Positions 26,001-38,900 of a stretch of 64,000 nucleotides of DNA are shown here, one piece after another (the stretch's first letter is position 1; each line of letters opens with the position of its first letter). The notes under the pieces were generated by a model, which had not been told where the DNA came from, did no database searches, and saw nothing but the letters and a program-made list of their open reading frames with translations. Position numbers and translations under genes: made by a program. This stretch comes from Paragordius varius. Taxonomy: Eukaryota; Nematomorpha. The stretch is taken from the NCBI GenBank assembly GCA_964247055.1, contig OZ176050.1, forward strand, positions 12,338,001 to 12,402,000, read 5' to 3'.

Positions 26001-29000
26001 TCTATATGTTCATAATATTTACTTAAATCCTTTTACAAAATATTTTAGAGACTTCTTTTATATTTTTATCCATATTTAAATCTTTCTTATTTAGGGCTCG
26101 TAATTTGTGTTTTTCATGGAAAATACACTCAATAGGGTTTAATTGAGGTGAATATGGTGGCAAAAAAATCAAATTTTCGAATTCCTTATTTCGAGAATAA
26201 CGATGAATAGGGGCATTATCTAAAATTTTATAGGATGATGAAAGTATTATTTTAAACATTCCTGTAAAAAATGATATATATCATCCCCATTGTATGGGTC
26301 AGATTTATATTCATATCATTCCGTTTATTCCAACCATAGCCAAATAGTTTATATTTTTACCTCTTGGCTTACATTTAATTGTAGGAAATTCTCCCTTTTT
26401 ACACCAATAATATAGATAAAGACTGTAATCATTGTTTCCAGTCTCATCCATATAATATATGTCGCTGTGCAAAAACTGTAAAACTTCCCATGCATAAGTA
26501 TACCTTTGCTCTATTATTTCTATTTTATTGCCATTTATAGGCTCAATCTGAGCCTGTTTACGGATAAAAGAATATTTTTTTAAGGCATTTATACAATGTA
26601 GATTTTGAGATTTTTAATGAATAAGGAATATTATCTAAAATATCATCAATTGTTATATTATTATTTTCTTTTAAAATATTTTCGATGGCTTCCTTTAATT
26701 CACAATCATCAAATTTTGGCTTGCGGCCACGGATGTGAAGGCCGACGTTCAATCGCCTGCGATATTTATAAATTGTTGATCTGGACATTTTTAAAATGTT
26801 TATATTGTCTGTCATGGTATTATTCGAAGTGGGCGGATTACTGAAAAGGCTCTTAGCAATTTCATTTTTTTCATTTGTCCAACATCCTCTGCCTTAACCA
26901 AATATTCACAAATAATTTATTATTTTAGATAGTTGAATAAACAATTCACATATTTAACAGATAATTAATTATATTATTTTATTAAATTTTTTAAAAGTTA
27001 TTGCTATAATCGGAAAAATGCAACTAGAATACCTTTATTAAAATAAAGAGGAAGGCATATCAATTTACTTATGTAAATATATTACATGAATTTGTGAAAT
27101 AAAATATCTAGACTATCCCCACTTGAAATAATTGTTTTAAATAACGTCGATCTCAAACCATGATATAAGTTTTAAAAATATATGTAAGGAAACTTAAATC
27201 ATAACATTTATGTCGCTTAAAAACACAAAAAGATACTAGAGCTAGCACAATGGTATTATTGAATATAATATAATTTGAAATGTATAAACGTTTTCTTTGA
27301 CGAATCGTATCTTCTTGGTTGTTGTCTGAACATACAGGCGAAGATGGCGATGACGGTGAGAATGATGGTGAGCGTATAATTGAACGATTTTCTGCACAAT
27401 CATCATAGAATTCTAAAGGTGAAATAAAATTTTACCATAGGTGTGATCCATCAATAATTACTATAGGCTGAATAAAGAGTATTAAATATAGATATTATTT
27501 TAAAAGAAAATAATAATATAACAATTGATGATATTTTAGATAATATTCCTTATTCATAAAAATCTCAAAATCTACATTTTATAAATGCCTTAAAAATATT
27601 CTTTTGTCCGTAAACAGACTCAGATTGAGCCTATAAATTGCAATAAAATAGAAATAATAGAGCATAGGTATACTTATGCATGGGAAGTTTTACAGTTTTT
27701 GCACAGCGACATATATTATATGGATGAGACTGGAATCAATGATTACAGTCTTTATCTATATTGTTGTTGTAAAAAGGGAGAGATTCCTACGATTAAACGT
27801 AAGTCAAGAGGTAAAAATATAAACTATTTGGCTATGATCGGAATAAACTGAATCATAAAATATGAATATAAATCCGACCCATACAATGGGGATGATATAT
27901 ATCATTTTTTACAGGAATGTTTTAAAATAATACCTTCACCATCCTATAAAATTTTAGATAATGCCCCTATTCATCGTTATTCTCGAAATAAGGAATTCGA
28001 AAATTTAATTTTTTTGCCACCATATTCACCTCAACCCTATTGAGTGTATTTTCCATGATTTTAAACACAAATTACGAGCCCTAAATGAGAAAGATTTAAA
28101 TATGGATAAAAATATAAAAGAAGTCTCGAAAATATTTTGTAATAAGGATTTAAGTAAATATTATGAACATATAGATGGAATATTAAATTATGTTTGTTTA
28201 AAAAAAATAAATTTATTACCTGAAAATTCCTATGATTTTTGTTGTGAGTAATTTAAGTTGGATCTATTTTTTCATAGCTTATATCATTTTCTTATTTAGA
28301 TAATACGGTGTATAGACATAATTTATAATGTTTGGGATGATTAAAATATTATTTTATAAATCATCATCAAATATTTTATATTTCAACCGCAGGAATATAT
28401 TTAATAGTTGGAAATCTCTTCATTACAATCATATAAAAAAACTGTAAAACTCGTTTCCGTTCTAAAATTTATTGCGATCGATAGGGTTAATCAGTAATTG
28501 TTTTCGGACATAGATATTTTTTAAGGCAATTACCAGTGTTCTTATTTTTTTTACGATTATTTATTTACAATTGATTTATATTGATGTTATTTTAATATAA
28601 ATATTATATTAATAAATTATTGTCTCTACTACATTATATTGCAGTTATAATTAGTATTAAAAGCAGATGATTAGTATTTAATCGTCTGCTTATTGAGCTT
28701 ATACGGTAGATGTTTAAAATTAAGAAGAGTCCCATCTTGTCGTTAATTGAAAGTTGTCCCACCAAACAATATAGAGTTGATATGTTATATAATCTAAAAA
28801 TATAGTCAGTGTTGAAGCCCATTAGACTATTGATATTTTCGATATAAGATTGGAAACATTGTAAAAATAAGATTAATAAGATGAAAAATTGGATTATTAT
28901 TACTTTTCAATAGTAAAGAAGTTTCTTTAAAATGAATACAGTTATAATAAGGTTTTTTTAAATTTTATATTTTACAATTAGATGACAGTATGATTGGTGT

Positions 29001-32000
29001 TAATAATGCAAAAGAAATAATATTTTGCCTTATTTTTAGTAAAATGCGTTAAATCCTATTCATTTAATATATTAGTTAATATTAAATCAAAAATGGTTTA
29101 TTTTTAAGTCGGTGAATATCAAATGCTATGTTATAGTTTTAAAGCTTCTTATAAAATGCATAGTAAACATTTAGCCGACTAGATTCATAGGGTTATTATT
29201 TATCAATATTATAGATGAAAGCTCCTCTTACCCTATTATATTTCGGATATGTCCGTATAAAAAAAAATTTGTCCGTATAAAAAAAATTTGTCCGTATAAA
29301 AAAAATTTGTTCGCAAATTAAAAATTTTAATCTTTTGATTTTAACACTCTGTCTGTTATAAAAAAATTATGTCTGTTCGTTTAAAAATTCGTCCGAATAA
29401 TTACATATTTTACTGTAAGTTTCCAATATATCAAACTATAATTAGTATATATTTCACGCTTTTCGATTCCAACTAATTTAGCTGACGAAAAATCAATAAG
29501 ATGACATTAGGGACGTGAATTTTGGCGCATTAAACTTATTTTCTCAATAAAATCTGGATAAAACTAAAATATACACTTTACTAATTTTTTAAAAATAAAA
29601 AAAATTAAAAACCCTACTTAACTAATTTTTTTAGTTTCTTCTATTTCATCGCAATATAGTTAAAAACGATGCAATATTCTTCTTCACTGATCCCTTCATC
29701 AATGGTCTTTACTTTGTGAATGCTGCAAATCCTGCCATGTTTACGAATTTGTTTGAAAGTTTACCCTTGAATCCTGGTTCTCCCAGTCAGTTTTTTACTG
29801 TTTCACCCATAACTAATACATTTAACCCCAATGATAAAAATGAAAATGAGAGCAGTAATTATGCAAACACAGTCTTTCAACAAAAATTACATGAGCTATA
29901 TTTTGGAAGGTATGTCGATTTATTTCCTACCGCGACTTCAGAATCATCAAATCCATCAGTTAATGTTAATAATAATAATAATTTCCGAGGATTCGATACG
30001 AACGATATAAGTCCAATCGATGCCGATTTTGATGTGAAAGAGAACAAAATGTACTTCATAGATAGCAAGGATAATTCAATTAAATTTATCACTTTTTTCA
30101 ATAAATCCAACATAATAACCAAGAATGTGGATGATATTAATAATAAGAATAAAACTGATTCTGCGCAAAATATGTTGTGGGATCTTTTTATAAGTCATTA
30201 TGGAGCAAGTAATGGGTTAGATATGGGGACCGTGGCTAAATTTGATATATCAAGTAAAAATATTTTGTTTAACAAAGTTTTGTGAAACAAAATTTAGTTA
30301 ACGGTAAATAATAATCAGGTTGTTTTTACTTCTGTTGAAACTATTGCATTATACTTTAAGAAAATATGAATTTTTATGAACATAAATTATTTTTTATGAA
30401 TTAATTAAGTGCGAATTCAAAAACAAAAAATATATCATATATTTTAAAATATAGCACCCATTTTAGAGGAAGTTAGTATATTTCATAAAATCTAAAAAGT
30501 TTAATTCAAATCCCTTGTATTTGTAAATTTTACAGGTAGTATCGTGAAATTATGCGTCGTTCCACAACTGAACCTTATTTATTTGTACGATTTTACGAAT
30601 CAAGTCATAAAAGTTATGACGAAAGATGGACGGTTAATTAAAGATATCTATCAGGACAAAAAAACTTTTGTTACTTCCATCACAGTCGATATTTTTCAGG
30701 GGTATTATATTATTCATATTTAAAAGGGTTTGATTTGCAATTTTTAACATACGAGATATTTAAAATATTATATATGAATTTAACTTTTGTGGGATAAAAT
30801 TTTTTTTTTAATTTTTCACATAAATAAAACATATATTATTTAATCGCTTGACTTTTTAAAATAATTAAACATATATATAAATTGAGTTTACATTTTTATA
30901 TCCCTGCTGTCTCTAATGAATTTAAAGTCAGACTAAAATATTAACCCTATATAAAATTTTTATTAATTTCACATAATCTAATGATAAAATAATTGACATT
31001 TATGAAATAAGATATCTGTATTGGTCTGAATGGTCCAAGGAGGGAAAAGGACGTATAATGCGATCCGAATTAGATGGAACTAAAGCAAAAATTATAATTG
31101 ATGATCCAATAATCCAATTACCGACAAATTTGGTTCTAGATGCAGATGGTATGATTTGTAAATTTATTCATTATCAAAAAAATATAACTCAGTTATTTTT
31201 TTGGAACTTTCTAGAAATATAAAAAAGATTCTAGGATCGGTATAAGTAACGCAGTTTCAAGCGGTTATAAAAAATTGATTTTTTTGGTGGAAATTTTTAC
31301 AGGAATATTAGCTCTTTTATATGTTGTTTTCTTAAAATAATTATATTTTTTTGATATACACCAAAATTGGCACACAATATATTTATATCTATATTTTTTG
31401 GCTATCAAATTGTATCAAAATAGCTAGCTGTATATTAAAAATATATAACCGAAATCGGAACATTTGACCAAAAAATATGAAATCGAAACCAAAGATGTTT
31501 TCGTAAAAAATTTAGAGCCGGAATCAAAAACAGTTCCATGTCAACGAATCATAATAAACAATCAATTATAAACAAAATTCTTTTTTGGAAAAAATATTGG
31601 GGCAACGCCATATAAGAAAAATAAAAGCATAAAAATACGCTCAACAGAGCATCATTTTTGTCCTATAAACTTTGTTATTCACTGACTAAAATTTAATATA
31701 ATTGTAATTAATGATAAAGGACTAATTTTAAAGCCAACAATACGAAATTACCCGATATTTTTCGAAGTTTTTTGCTAAATTTTGTGTCAATAATAAAAAT
31801 GTTAGATTTAATTTTATTTTTAATGTCTAACAATTATTTCCAGCTTGCCAAACATTTTTAAGTATATTCACATCTAAAGAATATTTTATGAGCGACAGTG
31901 TTAATAAAATATTCAAACTTATTATATTAAAATTATTGGATAAGCTTTTCAAAAATTAAAAATTGGGACAAAATAACATTTTTAAAGCCAATATTTAAAT

Positions 32001-35000
32001 AATATTCGGATTTTTTCGGAGATTTTAACATGTAAATTTTTTTTAAACCATAATAACGCTTTTACTAAATATCACATTTCAAGTATTTAATTTTGACTAT
32101 GAATACGTGTATATTGTGTAAAATTTACTATTTTGCCTTATAGAAAAAGGACAGCTGTTTGTATCGATTAAGTTTTATGGAAATCACAAATATGTAATAT
32201 TATTATCTAGGGTTTTTAAATTTAATATATTATCGATCGAATTATACCATAACCATAAATTTGTACCATATACCCACAAACTTAAACCATTTTTTAAATT
32301 TGAAATTATATTTATAGAACTCTTTTGAAAAATACTATGAACCGGAACCGAAGACATACTTAGTGTAAAACGTTTGAATTAATCTTTTATGGATATAATG
32401 CATCAAATCAATCAATTACATTTTAAAAATTTGAGATATCAATCAATTGATTTAATATGTGTGTCATTCGATACGTTCTTTTTATATTATGGCCATATCG
32501 ATGACATATAAATCCATTGTCATTTAATTTCAATATTTTATTAGATAATCTATTGTATTGGATTGATGAATTAACCATTTATGTGAGTAATAATGTGGAT
32601 GGTAAAAATGTTCAGGCCCTACTTAAAACAGTTGAATATGCAAATCAGCCAACCTCTTTAGTTGTTACACCTAAAACTCTGTATTGGTCAGATGGGCAAA
32701 GCCTTATTTATGCGCTCGATAAATCATATTTGGGTTATTTTTATGTAGATTAAAAAAAATTTTCCATTGGCAAATTAGTATATAATTTTTATTTGTTATA
32801 TGCTTTAAAAATAATAATTTCACATATTATGCCAATGTTTTATTTTTTTGATACCCTCTTTTTATAATGTTCACTCTGAATTTTCTTTCATGCTCTATTC
32901 TCTTTAAACTATGAAAATATTTTGAAACTATGAACAAAAGAAATTTAGAAGCTTAAATTCTCTTTATATAGGGTATAATGCCCAAAACGATAACCCATAT
33001 GAGACCTTAAAAAGCCCCGTATATATAAAATATACCCAACCAACCGATGTAAATGACGAAACTATAAGTGGACAGGACACAACAGTCGATGAGCAATTGG
33101 ATGAAAATGAATCTAGTAAATAAATTTTAAAAGATAATATTTCTATAGGTTTTTCCATTTCAAAAAAATAATTTTAATTTATAAAAAAAGAAAATATGCA
33201 TTAAATTAATACTCTTTATTGCATTAGAAATACCTGCAGGAAGCCGAACGATCCAAATTGGTAAAGAGATAAAAATACACAAGATAAATGCCGCAATCAT
33301 AAAATTAACTAATCTCAAATATTTCAATGTAACGCATTGGAGCACTCAAATCTCGAAATCCGATAACTCGGATAAGAAGCATGGTTTTAAACAGGTTGCA
33401 TTTTTTCTAGAAAATTGAAACAATAAGAGATCAGTTTTGTTTGAGAATGAATATATTATGTATATTTTATAATACCATCAATTTAAATTCAGATTTATAA
33501 AGCTTTTTTTTACGAAAATTGCTAATATTCTAAAAAATTTTTTACAAAAAAATTTGCATTTGATATGTTATTTATAGCTATTTGCCTATGAAAGTTGTGA
33601 AGCCAATACCGGAGATCATAACCAACAACATTCTTCAGTTAAAACCTATGGAGGGTGTAGTGATTTTTGTTTCCCGAAATCGTATGCCCTTCAAAACAAG
33701 CTTTATTCTTATAGAAACCATAATAAAGAAGCTATTAAAAGTGAATCTAGGAATACAAAGAAAACCCGATTACTTCGGTATTTGCTTAAAAGTATGGGGC
33801 GAAGCTGTCAATGTGCCCAACGTATAGGCCATTTATCCATAGATCTGAAAAGACAAAATATTCTAAGTTCTGGTTTTTCTGGCTTAACAGGAAACAACTT
33901 CTTGGATACTTATTTACAGAAGTACATAAATAAGACTGAGAACAATAACACTAATATAAATTATGGTAAAATTAACAATCAAATGGTTCAAATGATCCGT
34001 GAAACTCTAACATATTATACTTTTGGTAATTTTGCGCCTTATTAAATTTAATTTTAACGAAACTAACTAAAATTTGGATTTTTATAAAATAAATTTTGTC
34101 AAATGCTCATAGTAAGTAATTTACATTTTACAGCAAAAATGTAATTTTTTAGTAACCCAGTGTTTTTACATCATTTATTATAATTATAAATTTTAGATCA
34201 AATTGAAATCCCAGCACATCTTTCCAGTCTTTATCACAAATTAATTGGTAAAAATGATGGCGACCAAGACAAAGATAATCAAATTGGATCAACTAATGTG
34301 CTCTTAGACGATGGGCTAACTTGTAGTGCTTCTACACTTTGTCCATTGTCCGGATTTAATGAGGAGGAATTACAGTGATACTTTAAATTACAAAAAATAA
34401 AAGACAAAGCAGTCATACTTTTTCTACGCCTAAATTTTTTTATTGATTTGGGTTGCAAAATGAGGTGGAGAGATGTAAATTGGTAAAATACCAAACTATA
34501 TTATATTTTACAAATGTAATCCATAAACTTTATAAAAAAATCAAAGTTTAAAAATGATGGTTGTCTTTATACATAACAAATGTATTTGTTTGTTTTTTAA
34601 ATTTTAACTTTATTTAAATTTTTATAATTTTAATTTTGATTGTTAGATTGAACCCTAAACTCGTTGAAAGCATAAAAATTTTAAACCATGGAAACGGAGT
34701 CGAATTCGGAAAAGCTACATATGAATGCAAGACCGGTTATCGAGATACAAATCAAGAGACAATTGAAAGAGAATGTATTATAAACGAAAATGAACAAGGC
34801 CATTGGATGGGAAAATTATTGGATTGTAGGCGTAAGAATTCTTCCAATACAACATATTTTAATAAAATTAACCAATTTTTTTCATTATGGATGTTAATGA
34901 TTTTTGATTAATAGAGCTATTACAGAATATTAAAATAAATTGATTAAACTTTTTTAGATTTGTTATTATTTTATATAAAATACACTGGTTTTTGGCTTAT

Positions 35001-35103
35001 TTTTAATCGTTATGTCAAATTAGCAAAAGTTGTAGTTAAATATTAATAAAATCTCATTAGATTGGCATTAATTTTTGCCAATAGATATAAACAAACAATT
35101 TTG

Positions 35104-35142
<39 letters not shown>

Positions 35143-35866
35143 CAATAAATCTGGCCAAATAAAAATTTTATGTTTTAAACTTAGCATTATCTAGAATATA
35201 TTTTATTAGCAATAACTTGTAAAAACCTACTAACTCATCACTCAAACGCCATAAAAATGGTTTATTGTGAAGGGAATACCGTTAATTCAACCTGTGAACT
35301 TGATTGTATGAATAAGAGCTCCATTTACATCAGTGGTGATCGAAAGCGAAAATGTCTGCCAAACGGAGAATGGTCAGGTGAAGCCCTGAAATGTCAAAAT
35401 TTATTGGGCGCTAACGAAAATACAGATACTGGTAAGTTTCACAATCAAGAAATTTATTTCGAATTTAAACGACTAATGATTGGCTTTTATGATATATCTA
35501 ACGATAAGCAAGTGTAATTAATATTATTTAAATCACATAAGATTTGAAATTTAAATGGTTTATATTTTGTTAATAAATATACCATTTACAGTTCAAATTC
35601 ATCCTTGAACAATTCAAATTCACCCTAAAATAAATTGTGTGTTTTTAAGATTAAAAATTACTTTTATTTTATAATATTTTTAAAATATGAAATTCTGGTT
35701 AAATATAATACATTGCCGAAAACTATCTATGTCGTATAATGATGAGTTATATTATCCCGAAAACACATAATTTATTTTTAGGATGAATTTGAATTGTTTA
35801 ATGGTGTTTTTAAATTGTTTGAGGGTGAATTTGAATTGTTCGAAAATGAATCATAATTATAAATGG

Positions 35867-35916
<50 letters not shown>

Positions 35917-38900
35917 TATATTTTAAATATTAGTTTTATCAATCTAGGCTCATAATTAATACCTTGCATTTATAACGCATTCTGAATTATGTGAAGTTTC
36001 ATTTTTTTTACTATGCAAAATATCTCCCTTTTTATGCATCTAATATTTTGATATGTTAAACAAACTAAATTTATTTTGCTTTGTAAATTCATTCCTATTT
36101 TTTTATTCCATCATCATAATAGATTCAATGAGTGGTCCACTACACTGTGTTTACCCAATTCCAGATTACAGCGATAATGTTGATATGATTCGTTGCCCTT
36201 ATATGCCACGGTCAGGGGACGCTTGTGAATTCCGATGTCAATCCGGTCTTGTCCCTTTATCCGGTTCTTCAACGATCATTTGTGGGCCAGATGGCCAATG
36301 GTCTCAACCACCTTTAAAATGTCGGGGTATGTGTGTCTCACCAATGCTTTTTTGACATTAAATCATTTGCATTTTGAGCAATTAAGTATACCATTTGCAC
36401 TTCAAGAGTGTCGAACACCTTAACTTGGTCCTTGACACTTGTTGGTCCATAAATTTTTTTAAGTTTGGATTTAACCATAAATTTTGCGTGGATTTATTAA
36501 TTATATTAATTTTTAACCTAATTTTCTAGATATATTATATATTTGTTCATTTAAAATTAATATTTTTGATTATGAACTAATTTGTTTTAATCTCTACCGA
36601 TTCAACAATATTCGTAAATCATAAATGTTTTAATAACAAAAAATTGTATAGAAATTTATATTTTCGATTATCTTATTATAATTAAAATAATTTTTAAGAC
36701 CTGATAAAGATGGGTTTCCGAATGATTTTAATTTGATATTGATTTATAAGTTTGGAATCAAGAGAATAGGTTAAAAATGATAAAATATATTAATGATACA
36801 CGGTTTGATTGATAAAAGGTAAAAACAAATTAAAAAATTGAAGTTGAAGAACCAACTAGACAAACTTGGAGTGTTGAAGGACCAACTTGAAGTTTTCAAG
36901 GACACTCAAAACAAAATAACTTATGTTCATATTTACATCTTGTAAATGGTTAATATAAAACAGTTTGTAATTATTAACCTATTCGCTATATAACTATAAT
37001 AGCGCATTCATGTATCGTCCCACCCGTACCCTATAATGGTGAAATAATTTCTTGCAGTGATGCCATAAACCATGAGGTGGGGAGTCGATGTTTTTATCGC
37101 TGTGAACCAGGTTACTTCCATTTGGGCGGAGATGAGATTGTCGAATGTATGGCTGATGGAACTTGGTCTGGTCAACCGCTAGTTTGCGCAGGTAAAGGGA
37201 ATCAGATTTTAAATTGTTTCGATCAACACTCAATAATTGTTTTTAACGATTTTTATTATACCTTATTGACCTTTTTAAGAACATAATTATGTGAAAATTA
37301 TTAAAAAGTTTTTGTGAAACTTAAAACTGTACAATATTTGCTTATGACTGTCAGCCTTGAGCGCACAATCATAAAATATGTCATCGGTTCAGTAATATAG
37401 ATAAATCTATTAAAAATTTATTTAAATAATATAGCGATGTTTAGAAAGATTTTAAGCTATCTATGAACCTTCCCCTAAAAAATGAAAATAAATCCATAAA
37501 AATTTGGTTTTTGCCACCGCTTTAAATAATTATACTAATCGCCCTAACAAAGACTTTGTTAAAACCTATCGTTTTGGGTTGTGATATAAGTATTAGATAT
37601 GTGGTGGACGCATTCAATTTTATATTTCATTTTTGTAATCATATACATTTAGAAAATAACTAATGATAAAATATATGGTTTTCTTTATGAAAAAATATAA
37701 GTCTTTCGCTTTTTACCATTTTTATAATCTAATATTTGTTGTAACTTAGAATGTTTACCCTTAACTAAACCAAGTATGGGTTATTTGGATTGTAAACTTC
37801 AAGGCTTGTCCGTTGTGTGTGAAGTTAAATGCGATGCGGACACTATACTGTTAAATCAAACGCTTGTGTCATCAGAATCGAGTTCGGTATTTTTCTGTGA
37901 TCCAAAGACCCGCTCCTGGTATCCACCCAACACTGAACCCTTGAGTTGTACAGGTTTTTTGTACAGCTTTTTATAATTTCCTTTGTTGTTTTTATATAAA
38001 TGCTGGTTCTCAATTATAAAATACGAGAGGCGCCTTTTTTAAGTACATGTAGGTTGTTTCTAACAAATTTAAATTTTTTTTCCATCCTATATAACCTATG
38101 AATTTTTTCAAAAATGTACCCCTGAGCAAATATACTTATATTTTAATCATATTTAGTGCTAGTACCACCATTTCTAACCTACACTCAAATCGGATTAGAT
38201 GTTGACATTGATATTTCTTTACCTCTTGTCCTTAATCATCCCATGCCTATGAGTATGATCGATTCAAACAGCGATGATTCTCAAAATGTCGAAACGACGC
38301 AATCACCAATGGTTATAACTGAGGTGGAACAATTCCAAAAATTGTGTAGCAATGAAACAGGAATCTCTATGTTACGTGATAATTACAATTTAATCTTCTA
38401 CTTGGATTGGGCCGTTTATTTCCATACATGCTTTGAGAAGGGACAGTTCAATTGTCTTTTAACGCAATACGATATGCACAGGGCTGAATGCGAAATAGCT
38501 CCACCCAAAAATCGTATGGTACCTGTTGGTGGTGTTGGTACTCAACAAGAATCGACAAAAAAGGTAGTTTCAACTGAATCATCTTTAAATGATGACGACG
38601 AGAGCAACTATTTAACAGACTCAGACCCCGACACGGATGTAGAAAATGTATGGGAAGAGGTACATCATACACAAAAAAGTAGCCCTGAAAATTCTAAAAA
38701 CTCTAATATAAAAACGGCAATCGGAATATTTAAAATGAATTATACGGCTGAACTTATTAACCAACATTTGATTGAAGATAATAATTATAACAGTGATGTG
38801 TATTCCCATATTAAAGCCCTGAAACATGCTAAAAATGTATTCTCCCTATCGGACATTAGTAAAATGTTTCGAAATAAGATTGGAACACTTGATCCCATAA

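Larger units (their letters stand above)
24815..29415. mobile_element. Long fold-back Tc1/mariner-like element (intron 11)
   Basis: The element is bounded by TA dinucleotides, begins CAGTAAAATATGTAATTATAC and ends ATTACATATTTTACTG. The two halves are inverted copies: 24815 to ~26679 pairs with ~27493 to 29415, with a loop of about 0.8 kb. The match includes the GCAGACGATTAAATACTAATC region at 25.5 and 28.7 kb, and a transposase in each arm. The right end has extra tandem copies of a GTCCGTATAAAAAAAATTTG unit. It is sense-embedded in the receptor pre-mRNA, so the transcript could form a very long hairpin. Confidence 0.85.

Noticed and set aside
29877-30122. Minus-strand 81-codon frame
   Set aside because: Antisense shadow of receptor exon 12.
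33160-33345. Minus-strand hydrophobic frame
   Set aside because: Antisense to receptor exon 17 and intron; no splice or domain support.
36994-37233. Minus-strand 79-codon frame
   Set aside because: Antisense of the sushi exon at 37003-37191.
38448-38827. Two minus-strand frames
   Set aside because: Antisense shadows of receptor exon 25.
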